From Tenacibaculum sp. Bg11-29 (GTDB lineage Bacteria > Bacteroidota > Bacteroidia > Flavobacteriales > Flavobacteriaceae), in the NCBI RefSeq assembly GCF_002836595.1, contig NZ_PJBB01000003.1, forward strand, positions 682,001 through 746,000: a DNA stretch of 64,000 bases, written 5' to 3'. This document shows positions 26,367 through 33,058 of the stretch, in pieces. How positions within the stretch are numbered: position 1 is the stretch's first letter; each line of letters opens with the position of its first letter. The notes beneath the pieces were generated by a model. The model made no database searches. It saw nothing but the letters and a program-made list of their open reading frames with translations, and was not told the origin of the DNA. Made by a program: the position numbers and the translations under genes.

Positions 26367-28402
26367 TGAGTAAGAGAAATTACAATGTATTTTTTAATAC
26401 ACATACTGTTAGTGGAATTGTTATTAGCGTAGCCTTATATATAATCTTCTTCGCCGGTGCTTTCGCATTATTTAAGCAAGAAATTCAATTTTGGGAAGAA
26501 GGTAAATCAATTAGTCATACCGAAAGAAAAGATATAAATTACGACAACATTTTATCTTCTTTAGATGAAAAACATGAATTAACTGGTAGAGATTTACGAA
26601 TAACTTTTGAGGAAAAAAGCGATCATATATTTATAAATATGACCGCTAGTAAAGATACCTTAGCCACAGAAAAGGGAAAAACTGCAAATTACTTCTATGC
26701 CGATATAAAGTCTACAAAAACAAAATCTTATATAGAACAATATAGTTTAGGAGAGTTTTTATTTCGCCTGCACTTTTTTCAACAATTCCCTGTCATAGGT
26801 GTTTATTTAGCAGGGCTCGTCTCTTTCTTTTTCCTATTTGCAATAGTTACAGGTGTTATTGTTCATTGGAAAAAAATTATTCCAAAATTTTATACTTTTA
26901 ATCCGAAAACAATTTTACAAAAAGTATGGACAAATGCTCATACTGCACTTGGTATTATAGGGCTACCTTTTCAATTTATTTTTGCAGTCACTGGGGCTTA
27001 TTTTGCTCTTAGTGTATTAGTATTGCTTCCCGCAAATTTTTTATACAACGGTAATCAAACTAAATTATTAGAAAATTTACGTCCTGCCCGCAAGAGTTAT
27101 GAATGGGTGGCTACATCAAATGAAAAAATCCCTAGTTTTAATTCTTTTGTAAAAAAAACCCAAAACGAGTGGGACAACTTTCATGTCACCAAAGCAAATA
27201 TAAAAAATTACGGAGGTGTTAACATGAAATACGTAATTACTGGAGAGTTAGAAGATCATAAACGTTTTGTTGGTTTAGGACGAATAGCTTATGACGTTTA
27301 TTCTAATAAAGTAGCGGTTATAAAAGATCCATATACTTTAAATTATAATGAAGATACACAACGGCTTTTAACCCGTTTACATTTTGGAGATTATGGTGGT
27401 ACTTTTATGAAAATTATATACCTAATTTTATCACTAATTACATGTTTTGTAATAATTACAGGTGTTCTCATATGGATTGAATCACGTAATAAAAAAAGCA
27501 TGACTTTGCGTCAACGTTTATATACTGCTAAAGTTGGACATATTTACCTTTCTATTTGTTTATCTATGCTACCAGTAACCGCTCTCGCATTTTTATTTGT
27601 AAAATTTGCCAACGGTTACTTTATAGATAAACAAACCTCCATCTATTATTTTTACTTTATTACATGGTTACTATTTATTTTATACTTCAGGTTTAAAAGA
27701 GATAATTATTATACCAATAAAGCATCATTGCTACTTGGTGCTATTTTCGGTTTTCTTATTCCTGTTAGTAATGGTGTAGTTTCTGGTAATTGGATTTGGA
27801 CTACCTACTTTAATCAACAATATGAAATTCTTTTTATTGATTTACTATGGATTGGTATTGCATCATTTTCATTACTATTTTACATTAAAACAAAACCTAC
27901 CATTAAAAACCAAAGTGCTTTTAGTAAAGCACCAATAGATTACAAAAACTTAACTGCTTTAAAAGAAAATTTAAACAATAACATTTCACTAATAAAAAAC
28001 ACGATACCAATGAGAACAAAAATTTCACTTTTATGGATATTTATCGCCATCGGATTTATTTTTCATCACATATATGGCCTAGCAACAGTATTTTTTAACG
28101 AATCTGTTCTTATAGAAGGCTCAACAGGAGAAACACCTTTCTGGGCACATCAATGGCGTATTTTAATGGAAGGTCTAGCGCTAACTTTTGGTTTATTAAC
28201 CCTTGAGGTTTCTAAAAAATGGTTCATACTAACATCATTTGTTTGGGCAATAATTTTAGGATTATTTAATGTGTATCATATTATTACTGCTGTAATATAT
28301 GAAGCATCAAATATTTCTGAAATATTAATATTATTATTACTTGTAATAGCAAATGTCTTCTTGATTAAAAACATTAATATTTGGAGAAAAGAAACTGCTT
28401 AA
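26366..28402 (+). CDS. PepSY-associated membrane protein, probable ferric-siderophore reductase, with C-terminal membrane extension
   Basis: I start this at the ATG at 26366 (MSKRNYNVFF), which overlaps the preceding stop. The frame stays open 29 codons further but lies over the upstream gene. At 678 residues it is longer than the usual 450-550. The first part has the PepSY_TM plan: helix 1 with HTVSGIVISVALYIIFFAGAF, a periplasmic PepSY-like region, HWKKIIP after the third helix, NAHTALGIIGLPFQFIFAVTGAYF, and LTRLHFGDYGG near residue 340 before the next helix. Conserved histidines in these helices could bind haem. The last 140 residues add at least four helices. Family members such as FoxB and PiuB reduce ferric siderophores at the inner membrane. 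Confidence 0.85.
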   Translation: MSKRNYNVFFNTHTVSGIVISVALYIIFFAGAFALFKQEIQFWEEGKSISHTERKDINYDNILSSLDEKHELTGRDLRITFEEKSDHIFINMTASKDTLATEKGKTANYFYADIKSTKTKSYIEQYSLGEFLFRLHFFQQFPVIGVYLAGLVSFFFLFAIVTGVIVHWKKIIPKFYTFNPKTILQKVWTNAHTALGIIGLPFQFIFAVTGAYFALSVLVLLPANFLYNGNQTKLLENLRPARKSYEWVATSNEKIPSFNSFVKKTQNEWDNFHVTKANIKNYGGVNMKYVITGELEDHKRFVGLGRIAYDVYSNKVAVIKDPYTLNYNEDTQRLLTRLHFGDYGGTFMKIIYLILSLITCFVIITGVLIWIESRNKKSMTLRQRLYTAKVGHIYLSICLSMLPVTALAFLFVKFANGYFIDKQTSIYYFYFITWLLFILYFRFKRDNYYTNKASLLLGAIFGFLIPVSNGVVSGNWIWTTYFNQQYEILFIDLLWIGIASFSLLFYIKTKPTIKNQSAFSKAPIDYKNLTALKENLNNNISLIKNTIPMRTKISLLWIFIAIGFIFHHIYGLATVFFNESVLIEGSTGETPFWAHQWRILMEGLALTFGLLTLEVSKKWFILTSFVWAIILGLFNVYHIITAVIYEASNISEILILLLLVIANVFLIKNINIWRKETA

Positions 28403-28417
28403 TACTCCTTTAATCTC

Positions 28418-29083
28418 ATGAAAAAAGAACTTACAACAGCACATTTAAAGGAAATTGAAGATCAATTAAGTTGCCCTACTGGTACTAAAGGAATAGAAAT
28501 AGCAACTTCTATGAATTTAACTAATATTACTATGACTAAGGCTTCTATTGATGCTTTAAATATTTCTAATAATGATGTTATTTTAGAAATTGGTCATGGA
28601 AATTGTGGGCACTTAGAGTATGTATTAAACAAAGCAAGTAACATTTACTACATTGGCTTAGAAGTTTCTAAAACGATGCAGCAAGAGGCACTATTACAGC
28701 TCAACAAACAACAAGATTCAAAGAACATATCTTTTGAATTATACGATGGAGAAAAACTCCCTTTTGAAAACAATTCTATAGATAAAATTTTCACTGTAAA
28801 TACACTATATTTTTGGAAAAAACCAACAGCATTCTTAGCTGAAATATCAAGAGTATTAAAAAAAGAAGGAATCTGTATTATTACTTTTGCTGAAAAAGAA
28901 TTTATGCAAACGCTTCCTTTTGTAAACACAAAATTTAACTTGTATACTAATGATGATATAAACTCATTATTGAAAAAAAATACACTTAAAATAGTTAATA
29001 CAATACATAAATCTGAAAGTATAGAAAGTAAAATAGGGGATTATGTAAATAGAAAATACACTTTAATTATATTAAAACAATAA
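28418..29083 (+). CDS. Class I SAM-dependent methyltransferase
   Basis: The 221-residue protein has the Rossmann methyltransferase motifs: ILEIGHGNCGHLEYVL (motif I, about 51-66), the acidic end of strand 2 in YIGLEVS (about 79), NISFELYDGEKLPFENNSIDKIFTVNTLYFW (motifs II-III, with the long hydrophobic strand after the DGEKLPF turn) and LKKEGICIITF (post-III). The substrate is unknown. It is 15 bp after the PepSY gene and 2 bp before flavodoxin, so it belongs to the iron operon. Modification of an imported chelate or a membrane lipid is a guess. Confidence 0.85.
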   Translation: MKKELTTAHLKEIEDQLSCPTGTKGIEIATSMNLTNITMTKASIDALNISNNDVILEIGHGNCGHLEYVLNKASNIYYIGLEVSKTMQQEALLQLNKQQDSKNISFELYDGEKLPFENNSIDKIFTVNTLYFWKKPTAFLAEISRVLKKEGICIITFAEKEFMQTLPFVNTKFNLYTNDDINSLLKKNTLKIVNTIHKSESIESKIGDYVNRKYTLIILKQ

Positions 29084-29085
29084 AT

Positions 29086-29640
29086 ATGAACAATAAAATA
29101 GGTTTGATTTACGGTTCAGATACCGGCATGACAGAAGAGGTTACTCATACTATTGTTGATGAGTGGAATACAAGTGAAGTTGAAGTTATTGAAGTTACAA
29201 ATGTAGATTCTTCAGATTTTCAAAGGTTTGATTTTTTAATTTTAGGGTTATCAACTTGGTATGATGGTGATTTACAAAGTGATTGGGAAAGTTATTTTGA
29301 TGAATTTAAAACTATAGATTTCACAAACAAAACAGTGGCTATTTTTGGTTTAGGCGATCAATATGGTTATGGTGAATATTTTATAGATGGTGTAGGTATG
29401 CTTGCTGAAGTAGTATTAGAAAATGGTGGAAAAATTGTAGGAAAATGGCCTACTAGTGGTTATGATTATACAGAATCTAAAGCTGAAATAATAGATCAAA
29501 AGCTATTTTATGGTTTAGCCATTGATGAAGACAATGAACCTGAGTTAACTACTGATCGTCTTAAGAACTGGTTAGCCATTTTACAAGAAGAATATAAAAA
29601 CATTTCATTTGAATTAGTTGAATTAGCTCTCGAGAGCTAA
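29086..29640 (+). CDS. fldA: Flavodoxin with an unusual C-terminal tail
   Basis: The 184-residue protein is a long-chain flavodoxin. The FMN phosphate loop is YGSDTGMTEEV (about 8-18), the first isoalloxazine loop LGLSTWYDGDLQSDW (about 55-69), the second FGLGDQYGYGEYF (about 87-99), and the long-chain insertion covers about 118-140. It carries one or two electrons on FMN and can replace ferredoxin when iron is short, which fits its place at the end of a siderophore operon. The last 14 residues (from KNISFEL) extend past the normal end at the EEY helix. They run into a perfect palindrome whose other half encodes the end of a ferredoxin remnant, so the tail may have been acquired. Confidence 0.93.
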   Translation: MNNKIGLIYGSDTGMTEEVTHTIVDEWNTSEVEVIEVTNVDSSDFQRFDFLILGLSTWYDGDLQSDWESYFDEFKTIDFTNKTVAIFGLGDQYGYGEYFIDGVGMLAEVVLENGGKIVGKWPTSGYDYTESKAEIIDQKLFYGLAIDEDNEPELTTDRLKNWLAILQEEYKNISFELVELALES

Positions 29641-29645
29641 TTCAA
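29618..29645. repeat. Perfect 28-bp palindrome at the fldA / ferredoxin-remnant junction
   Basis: TTGAATTAGCTCTC (29618-29631) is followed directly by its exact reverse complement (29632-29645), with an XhoI-like CTCGAG centre. It holds the stop codons of both convergent frames, which both end in the residues ELALES. No T-run follows on either strand, so a canonical terminator is doubtful. Confidence 0.9.
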
Positions 29646-29851
29646 TTTCTAAGCCATCCATTTCTGGTAACTCATGATCAGATTTCACGTAATATTGACA
29701 AGAAGTACACATTACAATTCCGTTATAAATACCAATAGTTCCTTCTGGCGCTAATTCGTAGCAACGAACAACCTCCATTAGGTTCATAGTTCTATCGGGA
29801 AGCAACAACCTCATGTGTTACGTCTTCTCGGCCTGTTATTTTAATGGTTAT
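29623..29851 (-). pseudogene. Decayed [2Fe-2S] ferredoxin, duplicate of the intact gene at 30872-31210
   Basis: Read on the minus strand, this gives MNLMEVVRCYELAPEGTIGI and MCTSCQYYVKSDHELPEM, nearly identical to the intact ferredoxin. A block of 30 codons is missing between two PEM repeats, which removes the fourth cluster cysteine. The first cluster cysteine is changed to Tyr (GIYNG for GICGG). The N-terminal part is also damaged: the first 20 codons align only with frame changes, and the original ATG is gone. A cluster could not be held by the two remaining ligands. The deletion between short identical repeats points to slippage or microhomology recombination. Confidence 0.85.
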
Positions 29852-29853
29852 AG

Positions 29854-29896
29854 TCTATCTTCTTAACAATAGTTCTCGGAGCTTCTTTTCTGGTTA
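29854..29896 (-). pseudogene. Remnant of the last codons of a ferredoxin-NADP reductase gene
   Basis: About 43 bp match, with few differences, the 3' end of the intact reductase gene (31588-31628 region, encoding KEAPKAVVKKIE). The piece follows the ferredoxin remnant directly, on the same strand and in the same relative order as the intact genes, but without the membrane-protein gene that separates them in the intact copy. Nothing of the rest of the reductase remains. Confidence 0.7.
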
Positions 29897-29906
29897 TACA
29901 TCATGA

Positions 29907-30050
29907 TGGCCTACTAGTGATTATCATTATACAGCTTCAAAAGCTAAAATAGAGTATAAAAAATTCTTTTATGGCTTAGATTTAGATGGAGATTACCAGC
30001 CGTAATTAAACTCAGGGTCAATGAATTGGTTTAAATGAATTAAGAAAGAA
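29907..30050 (+). pseudogene. Remnant of a second flavodoxin, C-terminal third
   Basis: The plus strand encodes WPTSDYHYTASKAKIEYKKF, then FYGLDLDGDYQP and a stop. This aligns without gaps to WPTSGYDYTESKAEIIDQKL and the following FYGLAIDEDNEP of the intact flavodoxin. After the stop the match continues in frame (NWFK for NWLA), with a second stop and one codon lost. The 5' two thirds are missing. Protein similarity is clear, while the DNA has diverged more than in the ferredoxin remnant, so this copy is probably an old paralogue. Confidence 0.75.
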
Positions 30051-30056
30051 CTATTA

Positions 30057-30860
30057 TTATCTTTTATTTCTTAAAAAAATAAAATGATACATTAGACCTA
30101 CTAAAACACTACCTCCAATAATATTACCAAGTAAAACTGGAATTATATTAGAAACCATTCCTGATAAACTTAAAGCATTTGTACTAACTTCAACCGTTGA
30201 AAATTCTTGAAGCATTAACCCAAGTGGTATTATAAATAAATTTGCTATACTATGTTCAAAACCTGCTGCAACAAAAAGTGTAATTGGAAAAACAATTACT
30301 AAAACTTTATCTGTTAGTGTTTTTCCTCCCATAGCCATCCAAACCCCTAAACAAACCAAAATATTACATAAAAGCCCTTTAAAAAAAGCAGTAAAGAAAG
30401 GTAATGCACATTTAGCATCAGCCATTTTTATATACATTTTAGCTATTTCTCCATTATTCATATCTAAATGTCCAGAAAAATAAACCATAACTGCTAAACT
30501 AACAGCGCCTAGCATATTACTAATAAAAACAATACCCCAGTTTCTAATCATTTGTTTATAGGAAACTTTTCCTTCTGCCCAAGCAATAGCAATTAGATTA
30601 TTACCAGTAAAAAGTTCAGCTCCTGCTACAACAACCAGTATAAGTCCAAGTGAAAACACAAAACCACCAAAAATTTGTTTTGTAGCAAAACTATAAGTAG
30701 GGTCTGATTTTACGATTGTATAAAACAAAGCTCCTAAACCAATAAACGCGCCTGCCAAAACACCTAATAAGAAACTAGTTAAAAACGATTTTTTAACTTT
30801 TTTTACACTTGAATTTAGTGCTTCTTTTACTATTTCTTCAGGAGCATAAGCTACAGACAT
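30057..30860 (-). CDS. Formate/nitrite transporter family protein
   Basis: The 267-residue protein has six predicted membrane helices of the FNT (FocA/NirC) fold. Family landmarks are the half-helix loops LVVVAGAELFTGNNLIAIAW (about 78-97), GLLCNILVCLGVWMA (about 162-176) and FEHSIANLFIIPLG (about 201-214), with the central His in the last segment that protonates substrates in FNT channels. It should pass formate, nitrite or hydrosulfide across the inner membrane; the substrate cannot be told. It lies 11 bp after the ferredoxin gene on the same strand. A link through ferredoxin-dependent nitrite reduction is possible, but no such enzyme is in the window. Confidence 0.9.
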   Translation of the reverse strand: MSVAYAPEEIVKEALNSSVKKVKKSFLTSFLLGVLAGAFIGLGALFYTIVKSDPTYSFATKQIFGGFVFSLGLILVVVAGAELFTGNNLIAIAWAEGKVSYKQMIRNWGIVFISNMLGAVSLAVMVYFSGHLDMNNGEIAKMYIKMADAKCALPFFTAFFKGLLCNILVCLGVWMAMGGKTLTDKVLVIVFPITLFVAAGFEHSIANLFIIPLGLMLQEFSTVEVSTNALSLSGMVSNIIPVLLGNIIGGSVLVGLMYHFIFLRNKR

Positions 30861-30871
30861 AATTTATTTTT

Positions 30872-31210
30872 TTAACTTTCAGGAGCTAATTCAACTTCTA
30901 AACCATCCATTTCTGGTTTTATTTGTAACTGACAGCCCAATCGACTATTCTCTTGTACATCAAATGCCTCTGCTAGCATAGCGTCTTCATCATCAGTCAT
31001 TTCGGGTAACTCATGGTCAGATTTCACGTAACATTGGCAAGAAGCACACATTGCCATTCCTCCACAAATACCAATAGTTCCTTCTGGTGCTAATTCGTAC
31101 GAACGAACAACTTCCATTAAGTTCATAGCCATATCTGTAGGTGCAATAACTTCATGCGTTACGCCTTCTCTATCTGTTATTTTTATAGTTATATCTTGAT
31201 TATCCATCAT
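30872..31210 (-). CDS. [2Fe-2S] ferredoxin, adrenodoxin type
   Basis: The 112-residue protein has ligands arranged C-X5-C-X2-C in GICGGMAMCASCQCYV (about 52-67) and a fourth in RLGCQLQI (about 97), as in adrenodoxin- and ISC-type ferredoxins. It carries one electron in the cytosol. Its start overlaps the stop of the upstream membrane-protein gene (TAATG), and the reductase gene begins the same operon, so NADPH to reductase to ferredoxin is a natural chain. Users could include the acyl-ACP desaturase, Fe-S assembly or sterol/cytochrome enzymes. A broken duplicate lies 1.2 kb away. Confidence 0.93.
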   Translation of the reverse strand: MMDNQDITIKITDREGVTHEVIAPTDMAMNLMEVVRSYELAPEGTIGICGGMAMCASCQCYVKSDHELPEMTDDEDAMLAEAFDVQENSRLGCQLQIKPEMDGLEVELAPES

Positions 31211-31557
31211 TATAGGTATATCGATTGCATTCCAAAAAACTCAAATAAAGGAGTAGTAGCTACTAGTAAAACTAAAATATAAACAATGGTTTTTACCCAA
31301 ACTGAAGTAGTCTTCCCTACAGGTATATATTCTGCTTGAACCTTATACTCTTGTAAAAGAATATCTTTTGATTGGTAAATAGAATTATCCTTATGTAAAT
31401 TTTTTATGCTTCTCTTAGGAATTATTTTCCAAAAAAAAGATAAAGAGTAAAGCATTAAAATAGAAACTATGACGAAAGTTAAAAATTCTGAATCATTTAA
31501 GCCTCTTTCTGTTATAGGTAATCCTCCAAGACAATTGAATTGCAATAAACGTATCAT
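31210..31557 (-). CDS. Unknown two-helix membrane protein inside the ferredoxin/reductase operon
   Basis: I do not recognise this 115-residue protein. It has a short N-terminus, a membrane helix (about 26-46, FVIVSILMLYSLSFFWKII), a polar cytoplasmic or periplasmic stretch of about 40 residues and a second helix (about 88-106, IVYILVLLVATTPLFEFFG). There is one cysteine (residue 9) and no known motif. Its stop overlaps the ferredoxin start and its own start lies 27 bp after the reductase stop, so it is translated as part of the reductase-ferredoxin unit. Membrane tethering of that electron chain is one possible role, offered as inference only. Confidence 0.7.
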   Translation of the reverse strand: MIRLLQFNCLGGLPITERGLNDSEFLTFVIVSILMLYSLSFFWKIIPKRSIKNLHKDNSIYQSKDILLQEYKVQAEYIPVGKTTSVWVKTIVYILVLLVATTPLFEFFGMQSIYL

Positions 31558-31584
31558 AGTTTTATTTTATATCTAAAAAAATAA

Positions 31585-32640
31585 TTACTCAATCTTCTTA
31601 ACAACAGCTTTCGGAGCTTCTTTTCTAGTTCCGTCAAAACCATCTACACCTCCAACAGTTGTGTATTTCATTACGTATTTTTTATCCGGATAAATTCGTT
31701 GAAATGCACTTTGACACATTAATGTAGCTTCGTGAAATCCGCATAAAATTAACTTTAACTTCCCTGGATATGTATTTACATCTCCGATAGCATAAATCCC
31801 TGGAATATTCGTTTGATAATCTAAAGCATTATTTACTTTAATAGCATTTTTTTCAATCTCTAATCCCCAATTACCTATAGGACCTAATTTTGGTGATAAA
31901 CCAAAAAGAGGAATAAGATGATCGCATTTTAAAGTGAATATTTCTTTATCTTTTTGTGCTATTAAAACACCTTCAACTTTAGTGTCTCCAACAATTCCTT
32001 TAACCTCAGCTGGTGTAATTAAATTAATTTTCCCTGCGTCTTTTAATTCTTGAACTTTATCCACAGAATCTAATGCACCTCTAAATTCATTTCTACGATG
32101 CACTAAAGTTACAGACTTTGCAATATCCGTTAAGAAAATAGACCAATCTAAAGCAGAATCTCCACCTCCAGCAATTACTACGTCTTTATCTCTGTATAAC
32201 TCTGGTTCTTTTATCATGTACTCAACCCCCTTATCTTCATAATTTGCAATACTAGGAATTGGTGGTTTACGTGGCTCAAAACTACCTAAACCTCCTGCTA
32301 TTGCAACAATAGGCGCTTGGTGTTTTGTTCCTTTATTGGTAGTTACAATAAAACTACCGTTTTCTTGTTTTTCAATTGTTTCAGCTCGTTCACCTAAGGT
32401 AAATCCTGGTTCAAATTGTTTAATTTGTTCCATTAATTTATCAGTTAAATCTCCTGCTAATATTTCAGGATAAGCTGGTATGTCGTAAATAGGTTTTTTA
32501 GGATATATTTCTGAACATTGCCCTCCTTGTTGTGGCAAAGCATCAATTAAATGGCAACGTAACTTTAATAATCCAGCTTCAAATACAGTAAACAAACCTG
32601 TTGGACCTGCTCCTATAATTAATATATCAGTTTGTATCAT
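31585..32640 (-). CDS. Ferredoxin-NADP reductase, thioredoxin-reductase type
   Basis: The 351-residue flavoprotein has an N-terminal FAD-binding GAGPTGLFTVFEAGL (about 8-22), a central NADPH-binding IAGGGDSALDW (about 154-164) and the FAD-contacting GIYAIGDVNTYPGKLKLILC (about 285-304). It lacks the CxxC redox motif of thioredoxin reductase, as expected of the TrxR-like FNR group of Bacteroidota, Chlorobi and Firmicutes. It moves electrons between NADPH and ferredoxin or flavodoxin, both encoded within 3.5 kb. An unusual hairpin lies in its short leader. Confidence 0.93.
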   Translation of the reverse strand: MIQTDILIIGAGPTGLFTVFEAGLLKLRCHLIDALPQQGGQCSEIYPKKPIYDIPAYPEILAGDLTDKLMEQIKQFEPGFTLGERAETIEKQENGSFIVTTNKGTKHQAPIVAIAGGLGSFEPRKPPIPSIANYEDKGVEYMIKEPELYRDKDVVIAGGGDSALDWSIFLTDIAKSVTLVHRRNEFRGALDSVDKVQELKDAGKINLITPAEVKGIVGDTKVEGVLIAQKDKEIFTLKCDHLIPLFGLSPKLGPIGNWGLEIEKNAIKVNNALDYQTNIPGIYAIGDVNTYPGKLKLILCGFHEATLMCQSAFQRIYPDKKYVMKYTTVGGVDGFDGTRKEAPKAVVKKIE

Positions 32641-32653
32641 TTTTTATGTTTTT

Positions 32654-32692
32654 AGACCTCACAATTTTTTTAAAATTGTGAGGTCTTTTTTT
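32654..32692 (+). terminator. Strong hairpin pointing against the reductase operon
   Basis: Perfect 15-bp stem AGACCTCACAATTTT / AAAATTGTGAGGTCT (32654-32668 and 32672-32686) followed by a T-run only on the plus strand. Genes on both sides are on the minus strand, so it would stop antisense transcription coming from the reductase side. On the minus strand it is a hairpin 14 nt before the reductase start. Confidence 0.7.
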
Positions 32693-32812
32693 GAAAAATT
32701 ATGAATTAATAACTGAGCGACTTATATAAATTCTTTTTATAATCGTTTTAAAAAAGTACTCTAACGCCCAAAAATAATAAGTTCCTATTGTTTAAAAACT
32801 GATTTTTATCAG

Positions 32813-33049
32813 TTACCCAATATTAATTACTTCTTCTATATGCGGAACATATTTTTTTATAGTTGCTTCAACACCGTTTTTTAATGTCATTTGATTTACT
32901 GAACAACCACTACAAGCACCTTCTAACTGAACTTTTACCGTATTCTTTTCAATAGATAATAGTTTAATATTGCCTCCGTCACTAATTAAAAAAGGGCGAA
33001 TTTCTTCTAATGCCTCTTCTACTTTATTCTTTACTTCTGTTGTTGTCAT
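32813..33049 (-). CDS. NifU C-terminal domain Fe-S carrier (Nfu)
   Basis: The 78-residue protein consists only of the Nfu domain with the cluster-binding CSGCSVNQMTLKNGVE (C-X2-C, about 47-62). Two subunits would share one [4Fe-4S] cluster and deliver it to target proteins. It follows mrp by 9 bp on the same strand, so two Fe-S maturation factors are co-transcribed. The 172-bp gap after it contains no gene. Confidence 0.93.
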   Translation of the reverse strand: MTTTEVKNKVEEALEEIRPFLISDGGNIKLLSIEKNTVKVQLEGACSGCSVNQMTLKNGVEATIKKYVPHIEEVINIG

Positions 33050-33058
33050 AATCTTTGG

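Noticed and set aside
29618..29645. Palindrome as a normal Rho-independent terminator of fldA
   Set aside because: No T-run follows on either strand and there is no loop, so it is reported as a repeat.
29623..29814. Intact small ferredoxin gene
   Set aside because: Two of four cluster cysteines are missing and the start is lost; it is a remnant of the gene at 30872-31210.
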